Positions 1-8,996 of a stretch of DNA of 64,000 nucleotides are shown here, in pieces. The stretch comes from Rhodospirillaceae bacterium MC! (lineage in GTDB: Bacteria > Pseudomonadota > Alphaproteobacteria > MC1). The notes under the pieces are model-generated. The model saw nothing but the letters and a program-made list of their open reading frames with translations, searched no databases and was not told the origin of the DNA. The translations under genes and the position numbers were made by a program. Location of the stretch: positions 28,260 to 92,259 of the forward strand of contig NQOV01000009.1 in the NCBI GenBank assembly GCA_002632265.1, written 5' to 3'. Position 1 is the stretch's first letter, and each line of letters begins with the position of its first letter.

Positions 1-13
1 TATAAAATCTAGT

Positions 14-856
14 ATGAAGATTATTATATTATTTTTAATAATTATTTTGGGTTTAAATAAAACAATATTAAACAACAAAAATATTATTAACCAAATTGAC
101 CCTGCATCTTGGGTATATAGCTCTGATATATTATATATACTTCTTGATAATAAAAAAACTTGTAAAGAATATCAATTACTGGATAACACTACCAACTGTA
201 AAAAGTATGATCAATTAGTAACTAATTTTGATAAACAAACCACCTCGAATTCAATGGCGAAATATATATATATTCATTTTGCCAAGCCTTTCCAAGTAAG
301 AGATATGAGATTATGGCTTAAATATATTTTAAACTATCCAGGTAGTTGGCTAGAATTTCATTATACAGCAACATTACAAAATTTTTTATATAGTAACCAT
401 TACACAAATAATTTAAAATATTCTTCCGATGAGGGTTTAAGAACTAAATGGCGAATCCAAACAGGAGTAAAAAATAAATATAATTATTCTCTAGGAGATG
501 TTAAATTAAAAAAAGATAGTAAGATTGATGTTTTTATAAATAAGCTTGCTATTAATATTTTGTTTAAATATAAACTTTACTTAATGGTTCTAATACTAAT
601 TACAACCTTTACAATCAATAAATTTAAATTTACCCCTATAGCTATGGATGGCATTGTTAAATATAGCTGTATATCATATTATTTATCATTGAGCTGTATA
701 ACACTATTCATCCCTTTAGTTTTATTAGTACCTACAGGTTGGGAAAGTAGATATCTTGCAGGCGTAGACTTTACTTTAATAGTGAGTATAGTAATGTTAT
801 TTATTTATCTGTATAAGAAATATACAATGATGAATAACCATATGGAAGTAAGTTAA
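14..856 (+). CDS. Unknown membrane protein, probably the C-terminal part of a larger one
   Basis: No family is recognised. The product has a hydrophobic N-terminal stretch (residues 1-15), a polar region to about residue 185, then three hydrophobic segments (about 188-205, 222-245, 250-270) and a short basic/polar tail. There is no in-frame stop between the left edge of the window and this ATG, so the frame may run in from outside and the ATG may be internal. A polar domain followed by closely spaced helices with WESRYLAG before the last one recalls the C-terminal ends of GT-C type glycosyltransferases or polysaccharide-related membrane proteins. That is a weak resemblance only. Confidence 0.5.
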   Translation: MKIIILFLIIILGLNKTILNNKNIINQIDPASWVYSSDILYILLDNKKTCKEYQLLDNTTNCKKYDQLVTNFDKQTTSNSMAKYIYIHFAKPFQVRDMRLWLKYILNYPGSWLEFHYTATLQNFLYSNHYTNNLKYSSDEGLRTKWRIQTGVKNKYNYSLGDVKLKKDSKIDVFINKLAINILFKYKLYLMVLILITTFTINKFKFTPIAMDGIVKYSCISYYLSLSCITLFIPLVLLVPTGWESRYLAGVDFTLIVSIVMLFIYLYKKYTMMNNHMEVS

Positions 857-1217
857 GACTAAATAAAAATGCTCATTGTATGAGCTATACTCGGGCAGAT
901 ATTTTTTTAGGCGAGCCGAATCTAACAGTGTTATACACAACTTGTTCGATCACATATGTATTAAGTGGTTAATCTGTTCTTGTAACAATTTAACTTTCTT
1001 GTGAAAAGATAAAAATGATTTTATATCTGGTAATTTTTATTTAGAATCCACTATATTTACCTAAGATCTTGTTTTTGTGGTTTAGGGTTGTGGGTTGAAT
1101 ATTTAGGCCTGTAATTGTTAAATTAGGGGTTGAAAGTGGGGGTGTTAGGGGTTATTTATTAGGTGTAAACTAGCTGAAATGATAATCAATCAATAACTTT
1201 AGAAATGGAGTAGAATC
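857..1217. other. Intergenic region with repeat fragments and G-rich tract
   Basis: No gene is seen in these 361 bases. Positions 893-951 carry a diverged copy of the composite block seen near 16.1 kb; its end TTGTTCGATC is shared. Positions about 1100-1115 hold half of the GGCC hairpin family (TTTAGGCCTGTAA) without a matching left arm. Positions 1077-1165 are G- and T-rich on the plus strand. A GGAG at about 1207-1210 serves as ribosome-binding site for the next gene. Confidence 0.5.
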
Positions 1218-1742
1218 ATGTTAGTAAATGGAATTCAAGATCAAAGTTATGGTAAATATATACCGCCTGCTAATTCGACAAAACATATTAAATCTCAAAT
1301 AGATACAAATAATCAGAGTATGAATCTTGAGCAGGATAAGGCTGTAGAGGTGAATCAGTCTTTAGATCAAGCTATGCTTAATAATAGTCATGAAAGTAGT
1401 TGGAATTATACTCATATGGAAATTATTAATTTATACAATACTTTAGATAGTAATAGTTATGCGAAAATAGATTCGCTAGCACAGAAGTATGCTCAATTAT
1501 TAATTGAAGATACGCAAGATATCAATCATCAAGCGAAAAAGGATGTTGCGAATTTTGTTATAAATTCGCATACAAATAATAACCATGAAAACATGCTCTT
1601 TTTAAAGAGTTTAATTGAAAGTCATTACCCAACTTCCATGAGTCATAGCACTGTTACAGATCATCAGCTTGGATATTGTGATCCCAATGATTACACGATT
1701 ATATATGCGGTGTTATCGGGTATTCGCAGGAAAAATCTGTAG
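1218..1742 (+). CDS. Hypothetical protein, 174 aa
   Basis: No family is recognised. The protein is hydrophilic, Asn/Ser/His-rich and lacks a signal peptide or membrane segment. The first half looks disordered. The second half (about residues 60-130) looks helical, and a YTIIYAVLSGIRRK segment closes it. An ATG preceded by GGAG (about 10 nt upstream) supports the start. It stands alone, converging on rplL across a symmetrical hairpin at 1761-1790. Its codon use matches the AT-rich neighbours. It is probably a real, lineage-specific cytoplasmic protein of unknown function. Confidence 0.6.
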   Translation: MLVNGIQDQSYGKYIPPANSTKHIKSQIDTNNQSMNLEQDKAVEVNQSLDQAMLNNSHESSWNYTHMEIINLYNTLDSNSYAKIDSLAQKYAQLLIEDTQDINHQAKKDVANFVINSHTNNNHENMLFLKSLIESHYPTSMSHSTVTDHQLGYCDPNDYTIIYAVLSGIRRKNL

Positions 1743-1760
1743 AAAAATTATGTAAAGAAA

Positions 1761-1790
1761 ATCCCATATATCACGGATGATATATGGGAT
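1761..1790. terminator. Bidirectional hairpin between the 174-aa gene and rplL
   Basis: A perfect 13-bp stem (ATCCCATATATCA and its complement) closes a 4-nt CGGA loop. It lies between two converging stop codons, so it can serve both. The T-tracts on either side are weak, so an RNA-stabilising role is also possible. Confidence 0.6.
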
Positions 1791-1831
1791 CTTGTGTTGA
1801 ATTAATTAACTAATTATAGTTATATTTATAA

Positions 1832-2206
1832 TTATTTAATTTCAACAGTAGCACCAGCAGCTTCTAATTTCTTTTGAAGTTCTTCAGCTTCTGCTTTTTC
1901 AACGCCTTCTTTTACAGCTTTAGGAGCACCTTCTACTAGTTCTTTAGCTTCTTTTAAGCCAAGGCCAGTAATAGCACGTACTTCTTTAATTACCGAAATT
2001 TTGTTGCCACCAGCACTTGCTAGGATAACATCGAAGTCAGTTTTGTCTTCGCCACCAGCACCGCCAGCACCGCCAGCCGCAGCTGCAACAGCTACAGGAG
2101 CAGCCGCAGACACGCCCCATTTTTCTTCTAATAATTTAGAAAGCTCTGCAGCTTCTAATACTGTTAAAGTTGAAAGTTCATCTACTAGTTTATTTAAATC
2201 AGCCAT
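1832..2206 (-). CDS. rplL: 50S ribosomal protein L7/L12
   Basis: This is the multimeric ribosomal stalk protein that recruits translation factors. The 124-aa length is typical. It has an N-terminal dimerisation/L10-binding helix pair (residues 1-35), an Ala/Gly-rich hinge (about 36-52) and the conserved C-terminal domain with [18 protein letters not shown] and the closing ATVEIK. The ATG at 2206 has a strong AGGA ribosome-binding site. It follows rplJ in the usual order, 111 bases downstream. rpoB does not follow, so the rplJL-rpoBC cluster is split here. Confidence 0.97.
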   Translation of the reverse strand: MADLNKLVDELSTLTVLEAAELSKLLEEKWGVSAAAPVAVAAAAGGAGGAGGEDKTDFDVILASAGGNKISVIKEVRAITGLGLKEAKELVEGAPKAVKEGVEKAEAEELQKKLEAAGATVEIK

Positions 2207-2317
2207 GATTTTATTCCTTTGTAAAGTTTTTCATAATCTTGTAAAAAGATCTTAGATTATGATATATATTAATTGTATAAAAAACACTTAAGTAATTGTT
2301 CTTAATATGAATTAAGA

Positions 2318-2830
2318 TTAAGCCGCACTGTTTCCATAAGCACTAAACACACGTGCAAGTTGCGATGCAGGAGCACCGCTTACAACTGCAATTTTTTGTG
2401 CTGGAGCTTGAAGCACACCAACGATTTTACCACGAAGTTCATCAAGAGATGGTAAGCTAGCTAATGCTTTAACTTGTTTAACATCTAGAAATTCGCCATT
2501 TAGACAACCGCCTAAAACTTGTAATTTATCGTTTGATTTTGCAAATTCCACAGCAGATTTCGCCGCTGCCACAGGATCAGCAGAAATTGCCAATCCTGTA
2601 GGACCTGTTAAAAGATCCGTAATATTTTCAAACTCTGTGCCTTTTAGAGCAAGACGGGTCAATCTATTTTTCGTTACTTTAAAATCTGCCCCAGCTTCAC
2701 GCACTTGATTACGCAGGCCAGTAACTTCCGCCACTGTTAAACCCGAATAATGAGTAACAACCACCAAGGAAGACGCTTTAAAGCGAGCTTGCATATCTGC
2801 AATAAACTCTTCTTTTTGTAAACGATCCAT
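2318..2830 (-). CDS. rplJ: 50S ribosomal protein L10
   Basis: L10 anchors the L7/L12 stalk to 23S rRNA. The 170-aa product shows the L10 N-terminal RNA-binding domain (MDRLQKEEFIADMQARFK, then VTHYSGLTVAEVTGLRNQVREAG), the central VTKNRLTRLAL and GPTGLAIS segments, and a C-terminal helix for L7/L12 binding. It forms a two-gene unit with rplL. The start has a GAAGGGA ribosome-binding site. Upstream lies a roughly 210-nt leader and a strong promoter candidate. The usual neighbours rplK-rplA are absent and a divergent solute-binding protein gene sits there instead. Confidence 0.97.
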   Translation of the reverse strand: MDRLQKEEFIADMQARFKASSLVVVTHYSGLTVAEVTGLRNQVREAGADFKVTKNRLTRLALKGTEFENITDLLTGPTGLAISADPVAAAKSAVEFAKSNDKLQVLGGCLNGEFLDVKQVKALASLPSLDELRGKIVGVLQAPAQKIAVVSGAPASQLARVFSAYGNSAA

Positions 2831-3043
2831 AAGATTCGTCCCTTCAGTCTAATTCTTATTTAAACACGATGATATTTTATTTGATAAATCAAGATAATTT
2901 ACCCACTAAAACATCGCCAATTGCCTGCCGTCTTTTATGTTGTTTATAAAATAAATACATAATAAACTGCTATCTGTATAGGAAATTAAATCAGCTTAAG
3001 AGAAAAAATCCCCAAGCTAACACCTATAGTCTTTGACAGGCTT
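2831..3043 (-). promoter_or_regulatory. Long 5' leader of rplJL (possible L10 autoregulatory leader)
   Basis: If transcription starts from the promoter at 3050-3078, the mRNA has an untranslated leader of about 210 nt. It contains short complementary segments such as AGCTT/AAGCT around 2993-3021. In many bacteria L10-L12 represses its own translation through such a leader. I can see the length but cannot fold it reliably, so the regulatory role is inference. Confidence 0.35.
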
Positions 3044-3049
3044 AGGATA

Positions 3050-3078
3050 CTTATACCAAAATATCATATAAAATGCAA
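3050..3078 (-). promoter_or_regulatory. Promoter candidate for rplJL
   Basis: On the minus strand a -35 TTGCAT (3078-3073) is separated by exactly 17 nt from a -10 TATAAG (3055-3050). It is the best sigma70-type match upstream of rplJ. Confidence 0.55.
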
Positions 3079-3116
3079 GCACTTTCTTACATTTTTTAAT
3101 TTTTATTTTTGAGTGG

Positions 3117-3145
3117 TTGACTTTTTAGTCATATAATTATATTAT
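3117..3145 (+). promoter_or_regulatory. Promoter candidate for the solute-binding protein gene
   Basis: A -35 TTGACT (3117-3122), 17-nt spacer and -10 TATTAT (3140-3145) precede the gene at 3205. The -35 overlaps the short palindrome TGACTTTTTAGTCA, which could be a regulator site. It is back to back with the rplJ promoter. Confidence 0.6.
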
Positions 3146-3204
3146 AGAGTATCAAGACCTTTAATATTATCCTTATCCTAAGTTGAAAAATAGATCCTAA
3201 AAGC

Positions 3205-4065
3205 ATGAAAAAAATATTATCATTTATATTGCTGTTTGTAGCAATTCTACTATTTAGCACTGTAGCGAATGCACGTAGCTATAGTTTTTGCCTATATGAC
3301 AATCCACCATTTAACTTTAAAAAAGCAAGTAAAATCCAAGGTTTGGACATGGATATCATCAATGCTATTATCGATCCGAAAAAGGATAAAAAGTTAATTA
3401 TCAATAGCCAGCGTTCCGTATGTTTAAAGCTCTTAAAGGAAAATATTGTTGATGTGGTGGCAGGTAACTTCATATTTACCAGCGATAAATACCATGATTA
3501 TAGATTTTCTACCGTTCTCTATAGCGATCCGCCTGTCTTGTTTTACCGTGCCTACGAGAAAGATATTTTCGCCGTTAATGATGTGTATCAATTAAGAAAC
3601 ACGCCCATATCTGTGGATCGTACATCTGATTTCAATAAGGTTCTCGAACGTATGAAAGGTGAATATAACATCTTCATTTCCAAAGAAAAAAACATCGACG
3701 TAGCCTTACATAAATTACTCAATAAACATATAGATTATCTATTCACATCCTTAGATATCATCGGCTTAGCAAATGATACCCCAGAACTTTCAGCCTTAAC
3801 AAACGTCGTCCTGGATTCTACAAACAACTATCTAGACATCCCAGTACACCAACTCAAATTCTATTACCCCCGTGGCTGGCTCTTCTCTAACGATCTCAAC
3901 AAACGCCTAAAAGTAAGATCCCTAGATCTCAAACTACGCAAGATCTACATCAATGGCACTCTAAATAAATTACTCAAAAAATACCACCTAGAATTCCTAT
4001 ATCCGCAAAAATACCAAGACGGTAAATCATATGTAGAGCCTAGTATTAAAATTATTAATAACTAG
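3205..4065 (+). CDS. Periplasmic solute-binding protein, family 3 (amino-acid type)
   Basis: The 286-aa protein has a clear signal peptide (about residues 1-23, basic start, hydrophobic core, ending VANA-RS). It then shows the family 3 opening YSFCLYDNPPFNF..GLDMDIINAI and the later DVVAGNFIFTSDKYHDYRFS. Such proteins bind polar amino acids or similar small ligands in the periplasm and usually feed an ABC importer. No permease or ATPase gene is next to it, so it is an orphan that may serve a remote transporter or act only as a sensor. The last 200 bases are C-rich on the coding strand, as in several other gene ends here. Confidence 0.75.
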   Translation: MKKILSFILLFVAILLFSTVANARSYSFCLYDNPPFNFKKASKIQGLDMDIINAIIDPKKDKKLIINSQRSVCLKLLKENIVDVVAGNFIFTSDKYHDYRFSTVLYSDPPVLFYRAYEKDIFAVNDVYQLRNTPISVDRTSDFNKVLERMKGEYNIFISKEKNIDVALHKLLNKHIDYLFTSLDIIGLANDTPELSALTNVVLDSTNNYLDIPVHQLKFYYPRGWLFSNDLNKRLKVRSLDLKLRKIYINGTLNKLLKKYHLEFLYPQKYQDGKSYVEPSIKIINN

Positions 4066-4115
4066 CGTGCTGTAAGCCAAACAAGATAAAATATATGGAA
4101 ATTCTAGACCATTAG

Positions 4116-5963
4116 CTATTCCAACTTCAAGCGATTATATTCTTCTATCACATTTAGAAATCTTTCGCCGTATTTTTTGAGTTTGATTTCGCCGATGCCT
4201 GTGATGTCGAGCATGGAATCTAGGGTTGTGGGTTTAACTATGCTTAGTTCTACTAGGGTTTGGATAGTAAAGATATAAAATACTGGGACGTTGACTTCTC
4301 TGGAAATTTCGGCACAGCGTTCTCGTAGCATGTCGTATAGTTCTTTATCTTCAGGGGATAGGCTTTGGACTGTGCCTATGTCGTGTGTATCTGTGGTTTT
4401 TTTGTTGAGTTTGTTGACGTATTTGGGTTTATCTTTGCGTAAAGTGAATCTTACTTCGGCGTTGCCTTTTAGGATATCGATGGATTTTTCGGTTAGCTTT
4501 AAAGCTCTGTATTCTTCATGGTTAACAGTTAAAAGGTTTTGCGATATCAATTGGCGTAAAAAGGAATTCCATTGTTGTTTTGTGTATTCCTTGCCTATGC
4601 CGTAAGTGGATAATTTATTGTGTCTTAAAGTTAGGATTCTCTCCACCTTAGATCCTAAGAGTATATTTATAATGTGCGATCCGCTTGATCTCTGCCCTAC
4701 TCGATGAACACAAGAAAGGAGTTTTTGTGCAGGGATCAAGCCGTCTATGGTGTTAAGTGGTTCTAGGCAGGAATCACAATTGCCACAAGGTTCACAGTTA
4801 TCGCCAAAGTACTCAAGAAGAACTTGACGGCGACAACGTGAAGTTTCACACAATCCTAAAAGAGAATTAAGCTTTTTCCCTTGGATCTTTTTTTGCTCTA
4901 AAGATGCGTTACTTTCGTCAATGAAACGACGTTGCATGGCCACATCTTGCATACCAAAATTTAGCCATACGACTGACGGTTCGCCGTCTCGTCCTGCACG
5001 TCCTGTTTCTTGGTAGTAATCTTCAATGGATTTCGGTAAATCCAAATGGGCAACGAATCTCACATTCGGCTTATCAACTCCCATACCGAAAGCATTGGTG
5101 GCCACCATGATAATGCTCTCTTCATTAATGAATTTACGCTGATTATCCGTACGAATCTTAGAAGATAATCCCGCATGATAAGGGATAGCATTATATCCCC
5201 TTTCCACTAACCATTCGGCAGTACTTTCCACTCTTTTACGTGAGATACAATATATAATACCCGTACCTTCTTGGGTGGCGTATTCGGTTTTTAAGAATCT
5301 CGATAGCTGTTCCTTGGATTTATTTTTATACTCAATACAATAACGAATGTTAGGACGATCAAAACCAGAAAGAAACTTATTAAAATCCTTAAAGTGTAAT
5401 TTATCAATGATATCGCCACGTGTGAGTTTATCAGCGGTAGCCGTTAGGGCGATCATGGGAATTTGAGGAAAACGCTCACGTAATGCCATGAGTTGCATAT
5501 ATTCAGGACGGAAATCATGACCCCATTGGGAAACACAATGAGCTTCATCTACCGCAAATAGACAGATGTTAACATTAGATATAAGATCCATAAACTTACT
5601 ACTAATGGCTTTTTCAGGTGAGACATATAATATATCTATCTCATGGTTACGTACACGCTCTTGGGTTTCCTTAAACTCATCGTAAGACATGGAAGAATTA
5701 AGAGTAGCCACCTGTACCCCACGCTCTTGTAAGGCCATAACCTGATCATTCATCAAAGCTATCAACGGCGATATGACAATCCCCATACCGTCCTTATATA
5801 AAGACGGTAACTGATAACATAAGGATTTACCTGCTCCTGTGGGCATAATAGCTAGGGTATCCTTATTATTGATAATCGAATCAATAATCTCACCTTGATA
5901 GGTTTTTAAGGAATCATATCCCCATACTTTTTTTAATATAGTTAAAACTTTAGGATCAGTCAT
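4116..5963 (-). CDS. recQ: ATP-dependent DNA helicase RecQ
   Basis: RecQ is a 3'-5' DNA helicase acting in recombination and replication-fork repair. The 615-aa length is normal. It has Walker A PTGAGKS (residues 41-47), DEAH box in FAVDEAHCVSQWGHDFRPEY, SALTATAD-like motif III (IALTATAD), QETGRAGRDGEPS motif VI, a four-cysteine zinc site (C..C in CRRQVLLEYF..CEPCGNCDSC), a winged-helix RQC region, and an HRDC-like C-terminal domain ending near ITGIGEIKLKKYGERFL. It is monocistronic, leftward, and converges on the solute-binding protein gene 50 bases away. Confidence 0.96.
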   Translation of the reverse strand: MTDPKVLTILKKVWGYDSLKTYQGEIIDSIINNKDTLAIMPTGAGKSLCYQLPSLYKDGMGIVISPLIALMNDQVMALQERGVQVATLNSSMSYDEFKETQERVRNHEIDILYVSPEKAISSKFMDLISNVNICLFAVDEAHCVSQWGHDFRPEYMQLMALRERFPQIPMIALTATADKLTRGDIIDKLHFKDFNKFLSGFDRPNIRYCIEYKNKSKEQLSRFLKTEYATQEGTGIIYCISRKRVESTAEWLVERGYNAIPYHAGLSSKIRTDNQRKFINEESIIMVATNAFGMGVDKPNVRFVAHLDLPKSIEDYYQETGRAGRDGEPSVVWLNFGMQDVAMQRRFIDESNASLEQKKIQGKKLNSLLGLCETSRCRRQVLLEYFGDNCEPCGNCDSCLEPLNTIDGLIPAQKLLSCVHRVGQRSSGSHIINILLGSKVERILTLRHNKLSTYGIGKEYTKQQWNSFLRQLISQNLLTVNHEEYRALKLTEKSIDILKGNAEVRFTLRKDKPKYVNKLNKKTTDTHDIGTVQSLSPEDKELYDMLRERCAEISREVNVPVFYIFTIQTLVELSIVKPTTLDSMLDITGIGEIKLKKYGERFLNVIEEYNRLKLE

Positions 5964-6005
5964 CTTCTACTTTTGTTTGTGCTTAAGTTGGGAATCCTAT
6001 TTTTT

Positions 6006-6047
6006 TAGGAGTGTAAAAAAGTGCTTGAGTGCTTTTTCATAGTCCTA
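6006..6047. repeat. Stop-palindrome family (R3), short copy
   Basis: It is an imperfect palindrome with outer arms TAGGA/TCCTA and an inner stem AAAAAGTGC/GTGCTTTTT (two wobble pairs). It belongs to the family found after lon, tig, lepB and oppB. This copy lies upstream of recQ rather than after a stop codon. Confidence 0.6.
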
Positions 6048-6259
6048 AAAGAATATAACAAATATATCAGAACAATACAACATATTTATTATATTTACAA
6101 TAATGTACGATATTTTCAAAAAAATATTCTAGATATTTTCATGAATAAATATCAACTCAAGATCATGATTAATCCTTGAATTTACTATATATTCATTCTA
6201 TGGAAAAAGATAGCTAGAAAGAAAATATGGAAAATAAATTAATATATCTTAAGATTCGC

Positions 6260-6288
6260 TTGATTTATGCTCTATAAATTGTTAGTAT
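6260..6288 (+). promoter_or_regulatory. Weak promoter candidate for the fliL cluster
   Basis: TTGATT (6260-6265), 17-nt spacer, TAGTAT (6283-6288). Flagellar genes may instead use an alternative sigma factor that I cannot recognise here. Confidence 0.3.
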
Positions 6289-6378
6289 TTAAGTATTATT
6301 ATAGAATCCTAAAGTGTAGCATTCTATAATTTACTAAAGTTAATTGATTTACTAAATATAAAGCGAGTATTTAATAGC

Positions 6379-6927
6379 ATGGCTGAAGATGAAGTATTAG
6401 ACGAAGAGTTCGACGAAGATGACGAAGAGTCGAGCGGTGGTGGCGGTGGCGGTAAGAAGAAACTTATCATCATCATAATAGTGATCATTCTATTGTTGGG
6501 TGGTTTAGGTGTTGGTGCTATGCTATTATTTGGTGGCAAAAGCAAGAAATCCGAGACCATATTGTCTTCCGCACAAAAAACAGGGAAGTTAGTTAACGCC
6601 GAAGATCAAGTAGGTGTGAACATTTTCTTCTTTAAAATGCCGAAACTTATGATTAATATCAGATCCAACGGTGGCGAATCGTCATTGCTGGGGATAGCTA
6701 TTACTCTTGAGATCAAAGGCGGAGCACAAGATTTCGCTACAGTTCAATCTTTAGCTCCTCGTTTGAATAATAGATTCGAAGTCTTCTTACGTCAATTGCG
6801 AAAAAGTGATCTCGAAGGATCATCTGGATTGCTAAGACTACGAGAAGAAATGTTGGATCGTGCAAATGTTGCAGCCTCTCCAATTATCATTAAAGATGTA
6901 TTAATAAGAGAGTTCATTATAAAATAA
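6379..6927 (+). CDS. fliL: Flagellar basal body-associated protein FliL
   Basis: FliL is an inner-membrane protein surrounding the stator at the flagellar motor. The 182-aa product has a very acidic N-terminal cytoplasmic tail with a Gly6 run, one membrane helix (about residues 29-53, nearly all Ile/Leu/Val/Gly), and a periplasmic FliL domain with VFLRQLRKSDLEGSSGLLRLREEML. It opens the cluster fliL-fliM-DUF6468-motE. The acidic start MAEDE is shared with the neighbouring FliM, which is notable. Confidence 0.92.
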   Translation: MAEDEVLDEEFDEDDEESSGGGGGGKKKLIIIIIVIILLLGGLGVGAMLLFGGKSKKSETILSSAQKTGKLVNAEDQVGVNIFFFKMPKLMINIRSNGGESSLLGIAITLEIKGGAQDFATVQSLAPRLNNRFEVFLRQLRKSDLEGSSGLLRLREEMLDRANVAASPIIIKDVLIREFIIK

Positions 6928-7061
6928 AATGTGTAGTAGTATAGATAAAATTAACTTTTTATCTGTATACTATCAAGATTAGTTAAATTCACGTGAATAA
7001 TATTAAAAAAATATTACATATGTATTATATATAAATTTAAGTAATTATGTAGGTTGATAGA

Positions 7062-8225
7062 ATGGCAGAAGATGAAGACTGGGACGAAGTTCTAGAAGGT
7101 GAAGAAGGCGGCGAAGGCGGCGAAGGCGACGCTGGACTAACCTCCGAGTGGGAAAACATGATGGGCGATGGTACTGATGATTCAGATACCGATTCCATTG
7201 CCACTCGTGTGGACGACGGCGGAACAGCTAGAGTTCTAAACCAAAACGAAATCGATGGCCTTTTAGGTTTCGATAGTAGCCCTGATGCTGATGATACAGA
7301 AGGCGGTATTCAAGCTATCTTGAATTCGGCGTTGGTTTCCTATGAACGTCTGCCTATGCTCGAAGTTGTATTCGATCGTTTGATCCGTTTATTAACAACA
7401 TCTTTACGTAACTTCACATCAGATAGTGTGGAATTATCACTTGATACCGTACAATCATTACGATTTGGTGATTATCTAAACTCGATCCCCTTACCTGCGA
7501 TGATTGCGGTATTTAAAGCCGAAGAATGGGACAACCATGGCTTAATGACTGTCGACAGTTCGCTAATCTACTCTATTATCGATGTACTTTTAGGTGGTCG
7601 TCGTGGTACTGCGGCCATGCGTATTGAGGGGCGACCTTATACGACTATTGAGCGTAGTTTGGTAGAACGTTTATTACAAATGGTATTAAATGATTTATCT
7701 GCTGCTTTCGATCCTTTATCGCCTGTAACATTACGCTTTGAGCGTTTGGAAACCAATCCAAGATTCGCCACCATTTCCCGTCCATCCAATGCGGCAATTA
7801 TTGCTCGTTTGCGTGTGGATATGGATGACCGTGGTGGTACAATCGAACTAATTTTCCCTTATGCTACTCTAGAACCGATTCGTGAATTATTACTACAAAT
7901 GTTCATGGGTGAAAAATTCGGTCGAGATTCCATCTGGGAAACTCACTTATCACGTGAATTATGGCAAACAGAAATTGAACTTGAAGCTATCATGGGCGAA
8001 CAAATCTCATCACTACGAGAAGTATTAACGTGGGAAGTAGGCTCGCAGATCGTATTCAACGTAACCCCAAATACTAAAGTTCGCTTTAGGAGTGGCGGTA
8101 AGGATATGTTCCTAGGAAGAATGGGGCGAAAAGGTGCTAAACTAGCCATAAAATTAGAAGATCAAATGATCGGACAAGACCAAATGGTAGAAGATCCGGA
8201 AGACGAATTGGGGGATAATGTTTAA
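7062..8225 (+). CDS. fliM: Flagellar motor switch protein FliM
   Basis: FliM forms the C-ring and receives phospho-CheY to switch rotation. The 387-aa product has an unusual acidic, Gly/Glu-rich N-terminal extension of about 55 residues. The CheY-docking type motif VLNQNEIDGLLGF follows at about residue 58. Then come the CheC-like middle domain (YERLPMLEVVFDRLIRLLTTSLRNFTSD, LLGGRRG) and a C-terminal SpoA domain with VGSQIVFNVTPNTKVRFRSGGK. Because the docking motif is internal rather than at the very N-terminus, the extension may affect CheY access. The stop overlaps the next gene's start by one base (TAATG). Confidence 0.95.
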   Translation: MAEDEDWDEVLEGEEGGEGGEGDAGLTSEWENMMGDGTDDSDTDSIATRVDDGGTARVLNQNEIDGLLGFDSSPDADDTEGGIQAILNSALVSYERLPMLEVVFDRLIRLLTTSLRNFTSDSVELSLDTVQSLRFGDYLNSIPLPAMIAVFKAEEWDNHGLMTVDSSLIYSIIDVLLGGRRGTAAMRIEGRPYTTIERSLVERLLQMVLNDLSAAFDPLSPVTLRFERLETNPRFATISRPSNAAIIARLRVDMDDRGGTIELIFPYATLEPIRELLLQMFMGEKFGRDSIWETHLSRELWQTEIELEAIMGEQISSLREVLTWEVGSQIVFNVTPNTKVRFRSGGKDMFLGRMGRKGAKLAIKLEDQMIGQDQMVEDPEDELGDNV

Positions 8226-8836
8226 TGGATGAAAGTCAAATTACTATTATTTTTGATGGTGTGGTTTCCATATTGTTGATTATTACAATTATATATGCTA
8301 TAATTCTAAATAAGAAACTAAAATCAGTAAAAGGAGATCGTGGGGAACTTGAAGCCTTATCCAACCACTTCAACGCCTCGACCAAACGTGCAGAGAAAAG
8401 CATTGCCCTTTTAAGGAAGTCATCCAATGATAGTGCTAATATCCTAGATGAACAAATCCAGCAAGCGAACATCTTACGTACGGAACTTGAAGAGTTAATC
8501 AACCAAGCTCATGACGCCATAGACAGGGTAAAGAAAGGCTTAGTTAATGCTCCGAAACCATCATCCGTACCGCCAGCACAAAAGTTCGATTATGCCGATA
8601 AGTTAGAAGATAATTTACAAATTAACAAGAATTCTTCATTTAATAAAGTCGATGAAGATGAATTATTACTCCATGATAATGAAGATAATGATGACACAAG
8701 CCCCGAACGTGGCTTTAAAGGCTTACAAGCTCTTCTAAGAAAAGAAGAGAGAGAAAGCAAGAGAACGCTTTCACAAAAAGAACCAACTTCAGATGCCGAA
8801 GAAGAACTTCTAAAAGCATTGAGATCAGTTAAATAA
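8225..8836 (+). CDS. DUF6468 protein of alphaproteobacterial flagellar operons
   Basis: The 203-aa protein has one N-terminal membrane helix (about residues 7-27), then a helical region with SNHFNASTKRAEKSIALLRKS (probable coiled coil, about 40-105), followed by an acidic disordered tail. Small proteins of this type sit directly after fliM in many alphaproteobacteria, and the one-base overlap with fliM implies translational coupling. The function is not established; a membrane-anchored flagellar accessory role is inferred from position. Confidence 0.75.
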   Translation: MDESQITIIFDGVVSILLIITIIYAIILNKKLKSVKGDRGELEALSNHFNASTKRAEKSIALLRKSSNDSANILDEQIQQANILRTELEELINQAHDAIDRVKKGLVNAPKPSSVPPAQKFDYADKLEDNLQINKNSSFNKVDEDELLLHDNEDNDDTSPERGFKGLQALLRKEERESKRTLSQKEPTSDAEEELLKALRSVK

Positions 8837-8996
8837 ATTACTCTTAAAGAAAAGAATAGTTTATATACTATGAAAGTATTACATACTGTTAATAAATCTT
8901 AACAACGTTAAGAAAATTTTAACTTTTATTTAATATAATGTTAACAGAAATTACTTACTAAGATTTTATTTAGAGTTTTAAAACAAAGGTTTTGAT

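Larger units (their letters stand above)
5964..6378. other. Divergent intergenic region recQ / fliL
   Basis: It is AT-rich with no gene. It contains a stop-palindrome-family element at 6006-6047 close to recQ and a weak promoter candidate for fliL at 6260-6288. Nothing else is recognised. Confidence 0.5.

Noticed and set aside
2001..2255. Pro/Ala-rich plus-strand frame opposite rplL
   Set aside because: It is a shadow of the Ala-rich hinge of L7/L12.
2831..3043. Calling a defined L10 leader riboregulator
   Set aside because: A long leader is implied by the promoter, but the conserved fold was not demonstrable by eye; it is reported only as a possible leader.
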